Below are positions 47,064-55,047 of a DNA stretch of 64,000 nucleotides, one piece after another (position 1 is the first letter of the stretch; each line of letters starts with the position of its first letter). This DNA comes from Andreprevotia lacus DSM 23236 (GTDB lineage: Bacteria > Pseudomonadota > Gammaproteobacteria > Burkholderiales > Chitinibacteraceae): contig NZ_FWXD01000017.1 of assembly GCF_900176275.1 (NCBI RefSeq), positions 1 to 64,000 of the forward strand, read 5' to 3'. Position numbers and translations under genes: made by a program. The notes beneath the pieces were generated by a model, which saw only the letters and a list, made by a program, of their open reading frames with translations, was not told where the DNA came from and ran no database searches.

Positions 47064-47503
47064 AAACACTGCTGAACATGCTGTTTGCCGGCACGTTGGG
47101 TGTAGTGGCACAAGGTGCAGGCGCCGCCCCCTGCGCGCCGGCCGATTGCAAGGCACTGGATGCGGTGGCGCGCGACTATATCGAGGGCTGGTACGACGGC
47201 AACGCGGCGCGCATGCGCAATGCCTTGTCGCCGCAACTGGCCAAGCGCAACGTGGCGCAAGGGGCGGACGGTGCACGCGTGGAGGAAATGGGCGCCGACG
47301 GGCTGATCTACTACACCGGCAAGGGTGCCGGCGCCACGCGTGACCCGGCTTTGCGCCGCGCCGACGTGACGGTGCTGGATGTCAGCGGCGACATGGCCGC
47401 CGTCAAGCTGGTGGCGCAGGACTGGGTGGATTATCTGGCGCTGGCACGCATCGATGGCCAGTGGAAAATCGTGACCGTGGTGTGGGAGCTGCACCCGCGC
47501 TGA
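47060..47503 (+). CDS. Secreted lumazine-binding/NTF2-like protein, second of a tandem pair
   Basis: A 147-residue paralog of the preceding protein with its own signal peptide (MKTLLNMLFAGTLGVVAQGA, cleavage near 23). VARDYIEGWYDGNAARMRNA, DVTVLDVSGDMAAVKLVAQD and DYLALARIDGQWKIVTVVWE align with the first copy. It has two extra Cys near the mature N-terminus (PCAPADC) and an insert of about 15 residues. Translation is coupled to the first copy. The two may form a heterodimer, since NTF2-like proteins commonly dimerise. Confidence 0.8.
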   Translation: MKTLLNMLFAGTLGVVAQGAGAAPCAPADCKALDAVARDYIEGWYDGNAARMRNALSPQLAKRNVAQGADGARVEEMGADGLIYYTGKGAGATRDPALRRADVTVLDVSGDMAAVKLVAQDWVDYLALARIDGQWKIVTVVWELHPR

Positions 47504-47543
47504 CGGGGGCATGGGGCTGCCGGAGTTGTGCCGGCAGCGGTGC

Positions 47544-48362
47544 TCAGCTGGCGCTATCCGCTGCCATTTCCGCCAGCGCGGCCTGGATCAGCCGCCAGGC
47601 GATGCTGGCGCGCGAGGGCAGCTCGGGCAGCGCATCCGGGCTGAACCATTGTGCATCTTCGATTTCACCCGGCTGCGGCACGATGTCGCCAGACACGTAA
47701 TCGGCGAAAAACGCCAGCATCAAGGAGTGCGGAAACGGCCAGGACTGGCTCTGGAACCAGCGCAGATTGGTGATGCGCAGGCCGACTTCCTCTTGCACTT
47801 CGCGGTGCACGCAATCCTCGACCGATTCACCCGGCTCGACGAAGCCGGCCAGCGCGCTGTACACGCCGGGGCGGAACTGCGGCGAGCGGCCCAGCAGCAG
47901 CCGGTTGCCATGGCGGATCAGCACCATCATGGCCGGTGAAATGCGCGGGTACATGCGGTGTTCACACGCCGGGCAGACCTTGGCCATTTCACCGGGGAGC
48001 AAACGGGTGGCGGTGCCACAACGGCCGCAAAAGCGGTGGTCCCTGTCCCAGTGCACCAGTTGTTTGGCGCGGATGGCAACGGCAAACAGTGCGTCGTCCA
48101 GCAGCCCGTGCGCCGCGCGCAGCGACAGCGCCTGCACGCCCTCGGGCACGGCCGTGCCGGCAGGCCATGCCAGCAGCCGGCACGGTGTGCCGGCCAGTTC
48201 GCCTATCGTGGCATCCAGTTCGGCTGCTGGCATGGCCGCCAGCGCGGCCCATTCCGGCAAACGATGCCCGGCAGTCAGCAACAACTCCTCGCCGAGCAGC
48301 GCAAACACATGCGCGGTGGCGGCAGCATCGGGGGCAGTGAACAGGGGCAGGAAGGTGCTCAT
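47544..48362 (-). CDS. nudC: NADH pyrophosphatase / RNA decapping hydrolase
   Basis: A 272-residue Nudix hydrolase that removes NAD caps from RNA or hydrolyses NADH. Zinc ligands Cys112, Cys115, Cys130 and Cys133 form the ribbon. The Nudix box is GFVEPGESVEDCVHREVQEE (173-192). SQSWPFPHS (205-213) is the NADH-specific SQPWPFPxS motif with a Ser for Pro change. It lies just downstream of the fusion-gene operon on the same strand, but 12 bp apart from it. Confidence 0.95.
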   Translation of the reverse strand: MSTFLPLFTAPDAAATAHVFALLGEELLLTAGHRLPEWAALAAMPAAELDATIGELAGTPCRLLAWPAGTAVPEGVQALSLRAAHGLLDDALFAVAIRAKQLVHWDRDHRFCGRCGTATRLLPGEMAKVCPACEHRMYPRISPAMMVLIRHGNRLLLGRSPQFRPGVYSALAGFVEPGESVEDCVHREVQEEVGLRITNLRWFQSQSWPFPHSLMLAFFADYVSGDIVPQPGEIEDAQWFSPDALPELPSRASIAWRLIQAALAEMAADSAS

Positions 48363-48374
48363 GCCCCGAGTCTA

Positions 48375-50840
48375 TCAGCCAGCCGTGACCGTTGCAGTGT
48401 CGATTGTGTGCAGTGCGCCATCGTGAAAGCGCACCAGCTCGCCAGCCTGGAATGCTGCCGTCTGCGGCATTACCGCCGAGGGCCGGCCCAGCTCGCGCAG
48501 CAAGGTTGCACCGTGTGAGAGCTTGCCACCACTGCGCGCGATGACCGCGCTGGCGGCGCGATATTGCGCGTGCTGGCCAGGGTCCAATGTGTCGACGATC
48601 AGGATCTCGCGGCCGACACGACCTTCCACCAGCCCCGGCACGATGACGAAGCCATGCTGTTGCCCCTGCCCGCCGCTGCCGTCCTGCCAGAAGCTGTCGT
48701 TGCGGCTGCGGGCTGCCGGGTGCGGTGCAAACCAGTGCGGCCGCTCTGCTGCCGGCATGGCCTGATGCAGGCGATGGAAGATGCGCATCAGATTGTCGCG
48801 ATACCATTCACGCACGGCGATGCAATAGCCACGCACGCCGGGCAGCCCGCAGCGGAACGCCAGGCCGAGCGCGCCTTGTGCCGAAGGTATTGCGGTGAGC
48901 GGCAGTGGCGCGACGGCAGGGCGCGGTGTGGCCGGATCGCTTTCAAACGGCAAGCGGTGCGGCGCAGATTCGGGGGCGCGATAGCAGGTGGCCGGCTGGC
49001 CAAGCGCCGCGCCGCCACTGGTGGCAATGGCTGCGGCGATGCACAGGTTGCCCTGTACGGTGAACAGATAGAAGCGGCACAGCCAGTCGGCCAGCAATTG
49101 GCCGTCGGCGCCGCTGGCTTGCAGTACCTGCAGCTCGGCGTCGAAGCGTTGCAGGCCGGCGGGTAATTCCTGCAGTGCAGCGCGGCTGCGCCACAACATG
49201 CGCAGCAGGCGCGGGCCGTTGTGCAGCACCCGCCATGGCCGCAGGGGCAGGCTGGGCGCGGCACCGCCGATCTCGCCGGCATAGCCGCTGGACGGCAGGC
49301 CCCAATCGGCCAACCGGGCCAGGAACAGATCGCTGTTGATATAGCTGGCATCACCATGCACGGCGGTGAAGGGCTCGTTGTCGGCCAGCACACGGCTGTC
49401 CCAGCGTGCCCAGATGGCCGGAATGCTGGCGGCGGCATGGCGTTGCGCGCGCTCGATCAGCCGGCTGGGCTGCGGCGGCAGTATCTCGCCGATATTGGCC
49501 GCAGTCAGTTGCCGCCGCCACGGGTAAACCGTCACCGGCCGTGCCTGCAGCAAGTGCAGCTGCCTGCCATCCCACGCCCATTCGATATCCAGCTGTGCAT
49601 AGTGGAAGGTGCGCACCACCTGCTGCAGAAAATCCCACAGCCGCTGCCCGCTTAGTCCATGGCCGGGGGCCAGCTCGCCCTGATTCCAGTCGCCGCCCAG
49701 CCGCGAGCGTACCGCGCGTTGCGGTGTGGCTACGCCATCGGCCAGCGCGGACAGGTGCCCGCTTACCCATTCCACCTCCACCGCCAGATGCCGGGCAAAG
49801 GCGATGCCCGATACCACGGGTTCGACGAAGCGCTGCACCACCACCTCGCCGATGCCGTCATCGAGCAGCGATTGCACCACCCCCGGCACGTCGGCAGCGG
49901 CCACGCGCAACAGGCTGCGCGTCAGCCCGGCGTTGGCGCAATCGGCCTGATCTTCGTGCGCGCCGGATGAGCGCACGGCCCACAGCGCGTGGGGGTGTTG
50001 CGCCAGCAGCAGGGCAATGGCGGGGTCATCTGCCTGCCGTGCCGTCATGCGTGCCGGCACCGGCAGGCCGGCCAGCTCGGCCAGTTGCAAGCGGCCGGCC
50101 TTGCCGTGCGCCGGGAAGGATGCTTGCTGCGCGCCGCGCTGCTCCAGCCATGCAGCAAAGCCGGCCGCATCATCCAGCCACGGGTAATGTCCCCAGTCTG
50201 GCTGCAAGGTGATGGCCAGATCGGCGCGGCACAGTATGGCCTCCCACGCGGCAGCTTGTTGCCAGGCAATCACGCCGTCTGCGCCGCCCCACACCAGCTC
50301 GATGGGGCGGGTGATGCGGTCGAACAACTGCAACGCGCTTTCGGGCTGCACGATGTCCCAATAGGGCAGGAACGCGCGACAGTGGCGGTAACCGTCGGCA
50401 ATCAGGCGGTAGCGTTCGGCTGGCCATGATTGGCGGCTGAACTGGTGCGCGCGCCACTGCGGCTGGTGGGCCAAGACCCGGTGCGCCAGCCGGCGCAAGG
50501 GTTGCCAGCGCATCAAGCGCGGCAGACGGCGAGTCCACAGGAAGGCGCCGACCGGCGATTGCAGCACGATACGGCTGAAATGATGCGGCGCTTTGACCGT
50601 GGCATGCAGCACCACCAGCGCATTGGCGCCGACGGCGTAAATCGCGCTGCCGGCTTGGGTCTGCGCCAGCAGGGCATCGGCCAGCTCGGCCAGACTCTGG
50701 CAGGGCGGCGCCGGATTGTCGCCAAAGCCGGGCAGCTCGACCGCTTGCGCCTGGTATTGCTGGAAGTGCGGCAGTGCATCCTGCCACCAGCGGGCACAGC
50801 TGCCGTTGCCGCCCAGCAGGTACAGCGTGGTTTGCATCAT
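48375..50840 (-). CDS. Fusion of alpha/beta-hydrolase-like domain with PEP-synthase-type ATP-grasp and phosphohistidine domains
   Basis: An 821-residue cytoplasmic protein. Residues 1-235 look like an alpha/beta hydrolase with the Asp (WGGADGV) and His (DWGHYPW) regions, but the nucleophile elbow reads AVGANALVV, with Asn73 where Ser is expected. About 245-455 matches the PEP/pyruvate-binding ATP-grasp domain (LWAVRSSGAHEDQADCANAG, IEWAWDGRQLHLLQARPVT). The C-terminus (about 750-821) is a swivelling phosphohistidine domain, SGGKLSHGATLLRELGRPSA, with His776. There is no PEP-synthase TIM barrel, so it resembles rifampin phosphotransferase order with an extra N-terminal domain. Likely role: ATP-dependent phosphotransfer to an unknown small molecule. 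Last gene of a four-gene operon (ATGA overlap). Confidence 0.78.
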   Translation of the reverse strand: MMQTTLYLLGGNGSCARWWQDALPHFQQYQAQAVELPGFGDNPAPPCQSLAELADALLAQTQAGSAIYAVGANALVVLHATVKAPHHFSRIVLQSPVGAFLWTRRLPRLMRWQPLRRLAHRVLAHQPQWRAHQFSRQSWPAERYRLIADGYRHCRAFLPYWDIVQPESALQLFDRITRPIELVWGGADGVIAWQQAAAWEAILCRADLAITLQPDWGHYPWLDDAAGFAAWLEQRGAQQASFPAHGKAGRLQLAELAGLPVPARMTARQADDPAIALLLAQHPHALWAVRSSGAHEDQADCANAGLTRSLLRVAAADVPGVVQSLLDDGIGEVVVQRFVEPVVSGIAFARHLAVEVEWVSGHLSALADGVATPQRAVRSRLGGDWNQGELAPGHGLSGQRLWDFLQQVVRTFHYAQLDIEWAWDGRQLHLLQARPVTVYPWRRQLTAANIGEILPPQPSRLIERAQRHAAASIPAIWARWDSRVLADNEPFTAVHGDASYINSDLFLARLADWGLPSSGYAGEIGGAAPSLPLRPWRVLHNGPRLLRMLWRSRAALQELPAGLQRFDAELQVLQASGADGQLLADWLCRFYLFTVQGNLCIAAAIATSGGAALGQPATCYRAPESAPHRLPFESDPATPRPAVAPLPLTAIPSAQGALGLAFRCGLPGVRGYCIAVREWYRDNLMRIFHRLHQAMPAAERPHWFAPHPAARSRNDSFWQDGSGGQGQQHGFVIVPGLVEGRVGREILIVDTLDPGQHAQYRAASAVIARSGGKLSHGATLLRELGRPSAVMPQTAAFQAGELVRFHDGALHTIDTATVTAG

Positions 50841-51277
50841 GGGCGTTCGCAATGGCGGCGCAGCGCCCGCAGCCGCCGGGTGGTTTCAAAATGGAAATAG
50901 CGCAGCATCAGCGGCTCCAGCCAGCGCAGCCAGGGCTGCGCGCTGATGTGGTAGCGAAAGCGTGCCTCGCAGCCGTGCTCTCCCGCCGGGTGGAACACCC
51001 AGCTGCCGGCAAAAGACTGCAGGAAGAACGGGCCGCGCGTCATGCTGATGGCGGCGCGCTCGCCCGGTTTGACGGACACGTAGGCCACTTCCATCTGCAT
51101 GCCCAGCCAGCTGGTGATGCGTACCTGCACCCCGGCTGCTTCGCGTTGCGCGCCGTGCAGATAGCGGGCGCACCGTGTGAACGGGTCCCAGCTGCGGCGG
51201 TGCTGGTGGCTTTGTGACGCGGCATAGGCCTGTGCCGCCGGTACGGCAATGCTGCAGCGGGTGTCGATTACCGGCAT
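50837..51277 (-). CDS. SRPBCC-family (polyketide-cyclase/START-like) protein
   Basis: A 146-residue protein of the Bet v1-like ligand-binding fold. MPVIDTRCSIAVPAAQAYAA opens it, followed by SHQHRRSWDPFTRCARYLHG and EMVAYVSVKPG-type strands (WLGMQMEVAYVSVKPG), ending in a long amphipathic helix PWLRWLEPLMLRYFHFETTR. Members bind hydrophobic ligands. It overlaps the DUF4166 gene by 10 bp and the fusion gene by 4 bp. Substrate unknown. Confidence 0.8.
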   Translation of the reverse strand: MPVIDTRCSIAVPAAQAYAASQSHQHRRSWDPFTRCARYLHGAQREAAGVQVRITSWLGMQMEVAYVSVKPGERAAISMTRGPFFLQSFAGSWVFHPAGEHGCEARFRYHISAQPWLRWLEPLMLRYFHFETTRRLRALRRHCERP

Positions 51278-51807
51278 GGCGCACCGCCTGCCGGCAGTAG
51301 CCAGCCCTGATAGTGCAGCAGGTCCAGCGCCGGGCCGATGCCGATGCGCACGTCAAAATGCAGGCGGCCATCGTATTCGCGCTCGATGGCCTGCACGCGC
51401 AGCGCCCAGCGGGCCGGCAGGCGCATGCCCAGCATGCGCGTGGCCACGCTGTGCTGTTCCAGCGTAGTGCGGTGGCGCGTGCTGGCCAGTTGCAGGCGGA
51501 AGGGGCCGAATGATTCGTACAGCGTGTCACCGTCGGCATGCTGGGTCGATGCCATGCGGCGCTGGCCAAAGCTGCGCTGCCACAGCTCCCGCTTGCCCCG
51601 CTCGCGCAATGTGATGCTGCAAGGCTGCCTGGTGCCCTCGGCCGGCAGGCGGCCCAGCCACAGCAGCACGCGCAGCCAGCGCTGGCTGGCCCAGCGCACG
51701 TCGGCTTCGCCCTGCCAATGCTGCTCGTGTTCGCGGTGCAGTTTTTGCAGCAGCGGTGCCAGCCTTGGGTAGTCGGCACCGAGTACGCGTTCATAGAGTG
51801 TGCTCAT
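51268..51807 (-). CDS. DUF4166-family protein
   Basis: A 179-residue protein. MSTLYERVLGADYPRLAPLL, LRERGKRELWQRSFGQRRMA and a C-terminal LHFDVRIGIGPALDLLHYQG match the general DUF4166 pattern as I know it. In other bacteria DUF4166 domains are found next to or fused with SDR proteins, as here. No catalytic residues are recognised. It lies 2 bp from the upstream SDR gene. Confidence 0.75.
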   Translation of the reverse strand: MSTLYERVLGADYPRLAPLLQKLHREHEQHWQGEADVRWASQRWLRVLLWLGRLPAEGTRQPCSITLRERGKRELWQRSFGQRRMASTQHADGDTLYESFGPFRLQLASTRHRTTLEQHSVATRMLGMRLPARWALRVQAIEREYDGRLHFDVRIGIGPALDLLHYQGWLLPAGGAPCR

Positions 51808-51809
51808 GA

Positions 51810-53237
51810 TCAGGCCTCCGCGCGCAGTGCGGCTTCAAGAGTGGGGTAGCGAAAGGCAAAGCCGCTTTCCTGCAGCCGGCGCGGGACCACGCGCTGGCCA
51901 CCAACGAACAGCAGCGCCATTTCACCGGCCAGCCAGCGTATCGGCGCGGCCGGCACCGGCAGCAGCGCCGGGCGGTGCAGCACGCGCGCAGCGGTGCGGG
52001 CGAACTCGGCCTGCGGTTGCGCATCCGGGCTGACGGCGTTGTAGGCACCCTGCATGGTGGGGTCGAACAGCGCGCGGGCGATCAGCGCCACCACGTCGTC
52101 GCGGTGTATCCAGCTCATTACCTGCCGGCCGTTGCCCATGCGGCCACCCAGGCCAAGGCGGAACGGCAGCAGCAGCATGGGCAGCGAGCCACCGGGGCCG
52201 AACACCAGCCCCAGCCGCAGTACCACGCGGCGCAGGTTCATGTCGTCCACGCGCGCGGCGCTGGCCTCCCAGCGCTGGCACAGCTCGCCCATGAACTCGT
52301 CGGCCGCCGGGGCGGTTTCATCCAGTGCGACGCCATCCGGCCGGTCGCCGTAATAACCGATGGCCGAGGCATTGACCAGCACCGCAGGGCGGCGATCTGC
52401 CGCGTGTATCCAGTCCACCAGCGCATCGGTCAGCCCGGCGCGGCTGCGCATCAGCGCGGCCTTGCGTGCCGCGGTCCAGCGCCCGCCCACCACCGGTGCG
52501 CCGGCCAGATTGATGACGGCATCGAACACCCAGCTGCGTGGCAGCCCGGCCACGCCGCGCACGCAACGCACCTGGCCGCCAAACTGGTACGCCACGCGCA
52601 GCGGGTCGCGGCTCAGCACCGTGACTTCATGCCCGGCATCCAGCAACTGGCGCACCACCTCGGCACCGATAAAGCCGGTGCCACCGGTCACCAGCACACG
52701 CCGGTGCGGGCCGACAAAGGCATTGGGTGCTGACGGCTGCACTCGCCCCAGTTGCAGTGCCGCCCAGCCATCACGTACGCCGGACAGCGCCACGCCGATG
52801 GCGAACACGCTCAGCACCCGGCTGATCCAGCCATAGTCATGCCATTGCAACGCGGTGGGCTGTGGCCACCAGTACAGCGCCGCATGCACGGCCAGCAAGC
52901 CGAACACTGCCCCGCCGTTGATGGCCAATACCGTATGCAACACGCGCTCGCTGGCCGGCAGCTTGCGCGAGTTGTCCTCCACCACGAAGTCCCACAAGGT
53001 CAGCCCGACCTCGATGCCGACCAGCCCGGCCAGCACCGGCAGCCACGCGCCATGCCATTCCAGCCACGCCAGCCCGCCGAAAACCACGCCATACAGCAGC
53101 GCACGCACCGCATGGATGGCCAGCTCGCGCCGCGCCGACGGCTGGCGCGGCAGCGCCACGGTCAGCTCGTGGTGATAGAAGGTATCGAAGCCGCCCATCA
53201 CCCCCTGCAACAGCAACAGTGCCAGTACCACGTCCAT
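51810..53237 (-). CDS. Membrane domain fused to TIGR01777-type SDR epimerase
   Basis: A 475-residue protein. Residues 1-165 contain about four helices (VVLALLLLQGVMGGF, LLYGVVFGGLAWLEW, VLAGLVGIEVGLTLWDF, ISRVLSVFAIGVALSG) with His pairs (FYHHEL). From 178 it is a TIGR01777-family NAD(P)-binding protein: RVLVTGGTGFIGAEVVRQLL, LVNASAIGYYGDRPDG (YxxxK-region equivalent) and VMSWIHRDDVVALIARAL. GGGAGGAC lies just before the ATG at 53237. First gene of the four-gene operon. Confidence 0.83.
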   Translation of the reverse strand: MDVVLALLLLQGVMGGFDTFYHHELTVALPRQPSARRELAIHAVRALLYGVVFGGLAWLEWHGAWLPVLAGLVGIEVGLTLWDFVVEDNSRKLPASERVLHTVLAINGGAVFGLLAVHAALYWWPQPTALQWHDYGWISRVLSVFAIGVALSGVRDGWAALQLGRVQPSAPNAFVGPHRRVLVTGGTGFIGAEVVRQLLDAGHEVTVLSRDPLRVAYQFGGQVRCVRGVAGLPRSWVFDAVINLAGAPVVGGRWTAARKAALMRSRAGLTDALVDWIHAADRRPAVLVNASAIGYYGDRPDGVALDETAPAADEFMGELCQRWEASAARVDDMNLRRVVLRLGLVFGPGGSLPMLLLPFRLGLGGRMGNGRQVMSWIHRDDVVALIARALFDPTMQGAYNAVSPDAQPQAEFARTAARVLHRPALLPVPAAPIRWLAGEMALLFVGGQRVVPRRLQESGFAFRYPTLEAALRAEA

Positions 53238-53517
53238 GATGTCCTCCCTTCCGTGCCGGGGCACGGCGTTGCGCAGATGATCCTATTTTATTCTGTAATT
53301 TCTGTTTGTACAGAAATAAAAGATGTCATGAGCACGCTGCTTGGCCTGAGAGGCGGTTGTGGTTGGTTTTGCAACGATGTTCTTATTGGAAACTGAGCGA
53401 GCAATAGCTGATTTGCACAGCTACACGGTGAAGTGTCTGCACATGGAAGTGCTCTGACTTGCGTCGGTACGAGCAATAAACTTGGGGAGGGCGCTTGATG
53501 ATTTCGGACTGAAGTGT
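53238..53517. promoter_or_regulatory. Promoter region of the SDR-DUF4166-SRPBCC-fusion operon with operator-like dyad
   Basis: The dyad ATTTCTGT-TTGT-ACAGAAAT at 53298-53317 has perfect 8-bp arms and lies 61 bp upstream of the operon start, in an AT-rich patch. Leftward promoter-like sequence (TTACAG, then TAAAAT) overlaps it, so the dyad is probably an operator. The right part, toward the tRNA, holds nothing recognisable. Confidence 0.55.
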
Positions 53518-53589
53518 CCTCGAAAGCAGGGCTCGAACCTGCGTCCAGCCGGTTAAGAGCCGGCCGCTCTACCACTGAGCTATTTCGAG
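53518..53589 (-). tRNA. tRNA-Lys (anticodon CUU), atypical
   Basis: Read leftwards, 72 nt fold as a cloverleaf: acceptor CTCGAAA/TTTCGAG, D arm GCTC-AGTGGTA-GAGC, anticodon arm GCCGG-CTCTTAA-CCGGC (anticodon CTT), 5-nt variable loop and T arm GCAGG-TTCGAGC-CCTGC. Three things are odd. Position 1 is C paired to G72. The stem can extend to 10 bp (GTCCTCGAAA/TTTCGAGGAC). No CCA is encoded (GACA follows) and the discriminator would be G. It lies 35 bp after the stop of the orphan gene at 53.6 kb, same strand. Confidence 0.75.
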
Positions 53590-53623
53590 GACCTAGCCAC
53601 TGTCTATGGATAAGCGCTGATCG

Positions 53624-55024
53624 TCAAGGGTGGCGACTTGTTGTTTTGCCAGAAAACCAGCCAGCCCTCTTCATTGCTGCGGCCAGCGCCGGGTGGCCGA
53701 CTGCAACGCCGTGGACCAGTTCTGGGGTCGGTATGAATGGCGCTGACTGGCGGGTTTCTTTTGGCGCTATCCACCCTTTTGCTACTGGATCGACACCATG
53801 CTGTTTGCAGGTGGTTTCAACATCAACCTTGGTACATATTGCTTGCCCGGAAAGAACATCCCAAGGCGCGGGCAAGGCGGCCCAAACGGCAGTATCCGGG
53901 TCTAGTGACCCGCCGCTGAGGCGATGCCAGGCAGCCACATCCGCAGCCATCAGGCGCATGACTTTCCCGAGGCAAACCTCATTGACCAGCTGTTCCATGC
54001 CCAAAGCATAGGCAAGCGATAGCCATCCCGAACGTACCGTGTTCCATGCCCCGGCCAAGGCATTCCATGTGGTGGAGTCATCACCTCGCTTCACTATCAT
54101 GCTGTCACGGTTGAAATTGCTTTTTTGCCACGTGACTTGCAGCAATGAGGAAATTTCTTCCAATTGCGCCAGATAGTCTGTAAATAGCGTCCACTTTTCG
54201 GTGTTTTCGAGATGAGCAACCACATCGGGATCAGGCATGATTTGCGCAATGGCATACCAGCTTGGTGCAACGGGTGCTTGCCGGAAGCGATTTAGCAACA
54301 TGGCGGCCACTTCATCATATGCGGACGCTTGGCCTTGATTGGTAAATATGCTTCGCCGATTCCGGGCTGCTGCATAGTAAGCAATGAAACAGGCTGCGTC
54401 CGGCGATGTACAAAAATCCTCCCACCGAATCAAGGTCACCAGTCCGGCCTTGGCAATCCGTGTCGCAGCATATTTGCGCTGCTCCATTTGGTAGCACGCG
54501 AGCTTGCGTTCAAAACGCAGCAAAAAACGGAACAGCTTGTTATAGCGCCGCTTGGAAATATCCAGGCCAGCCAGCTTGCGCTGTTCTTCGTTGAGCCTAT
54601 CTGCCTTGAAGTCGTTTGCGCCAACGGTCTTGCACAATGTTGCGGAGAGCTGTGCGATCAATGCCGCGACTTGATCAGGATCGGCAGATGCCTCGGTGGA
54701 CAGCTTCGGTATTTCCTGAAAAAGCTCCGCAGCTTTGGCTGTCTGCGCGCTTGGTGGTACCGGACGTTGAAACTCCTCAAGCATCGAGCTGAATTGATGC
54801 AGGCCACGTTTGAATGAGGTTGCTGCAACTTTTTCCAGTAGTGCTTTCTCTTGTGGCCGCAATGTTTCGCCAAGCGCTTCGAGCACCAGCTCAGCCACAT
54901 CTTCGGGGCGAGGTCGGCGCTGCAAGGACTCAAAAAGTGGTTCAAGTCGGTTCATTCTTTGGCTACCCGGACGGACGAGTTGTTGCTGCAACTTAACAGG
55001 CACTTCGCTTTTGCCAAACCACAT
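53624..55024 (-). CDS. Orphan protein of unknown function, lower GC
   Basis: A 466-residue protein I do not recognise. It is helix-rich and charged, with an N-terminal region like MNRLEPLFESLQRRPRPEDV, a central Lys/Arg-rich part (DISKRRYNKLFRFLLRFERK) and a C-terminal LAYALGMEQLVNEVCLGKVM and MRLMAADVAAWHRLSGGSLD. No signal peptide or membrane helix. Codon choice is visibly less GC-biased than the neighbours, suggesting recent transfer. The start is uncertain; an ATG at 54955 is an alternative. It sits between the atypical tRNA and an MsbA-type transporter. Confidence 0.72.
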   Translation of the reverse strand: MWFGKSEVPVKLQQQLVRPGSQRMNRLEPLFESLQRRPRPEDVAELVLEALGETLRPQEKALLEKVAATSFKRGLHQFSSMLEEFQRPVPPSAQTAKAAELFQEIPKLSTEASADPDQVAALIAQLSATLCKTVGANDFKADRLNEEQRKLAGLDISKRRYNKLFRFLLRFERKLACYQMEQRKYAATRIAKAGLVTLIRWEDFCTSPDAACFIAYYAAARNRRSIFTNQGQASAYDEVAAMLLNRFRQAPVAPSWYAIAQIMPDPDVVAHLENTEKWTLFTDYLAQLEEISSLLQVTWQKSNFNRDSMIVKRGDDSTTWNALAGAWNTVRSGWLSLAYALGMEQLVNEVCLGKVMRLMAADVAAWHRLSGGSLDPDTAVWAALPAPWDVLSGQAICTKVDVETTCKQHGVDPVAKGWIAPKETRQSAPFIPTPELVHGVAVGHPALAAAMKRAGWFSGKTTSRHP

Positions 55025-55047
55025 CGGCGGAAATCAGCTCCAAGATA

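Noticed and set aside
53288-53575. Ninety-five-codon frame overlapping the tRNA gene
   Set aside because: It covers the tRNA-Lys and the operator-like dyad and shows no recognisable protein features.
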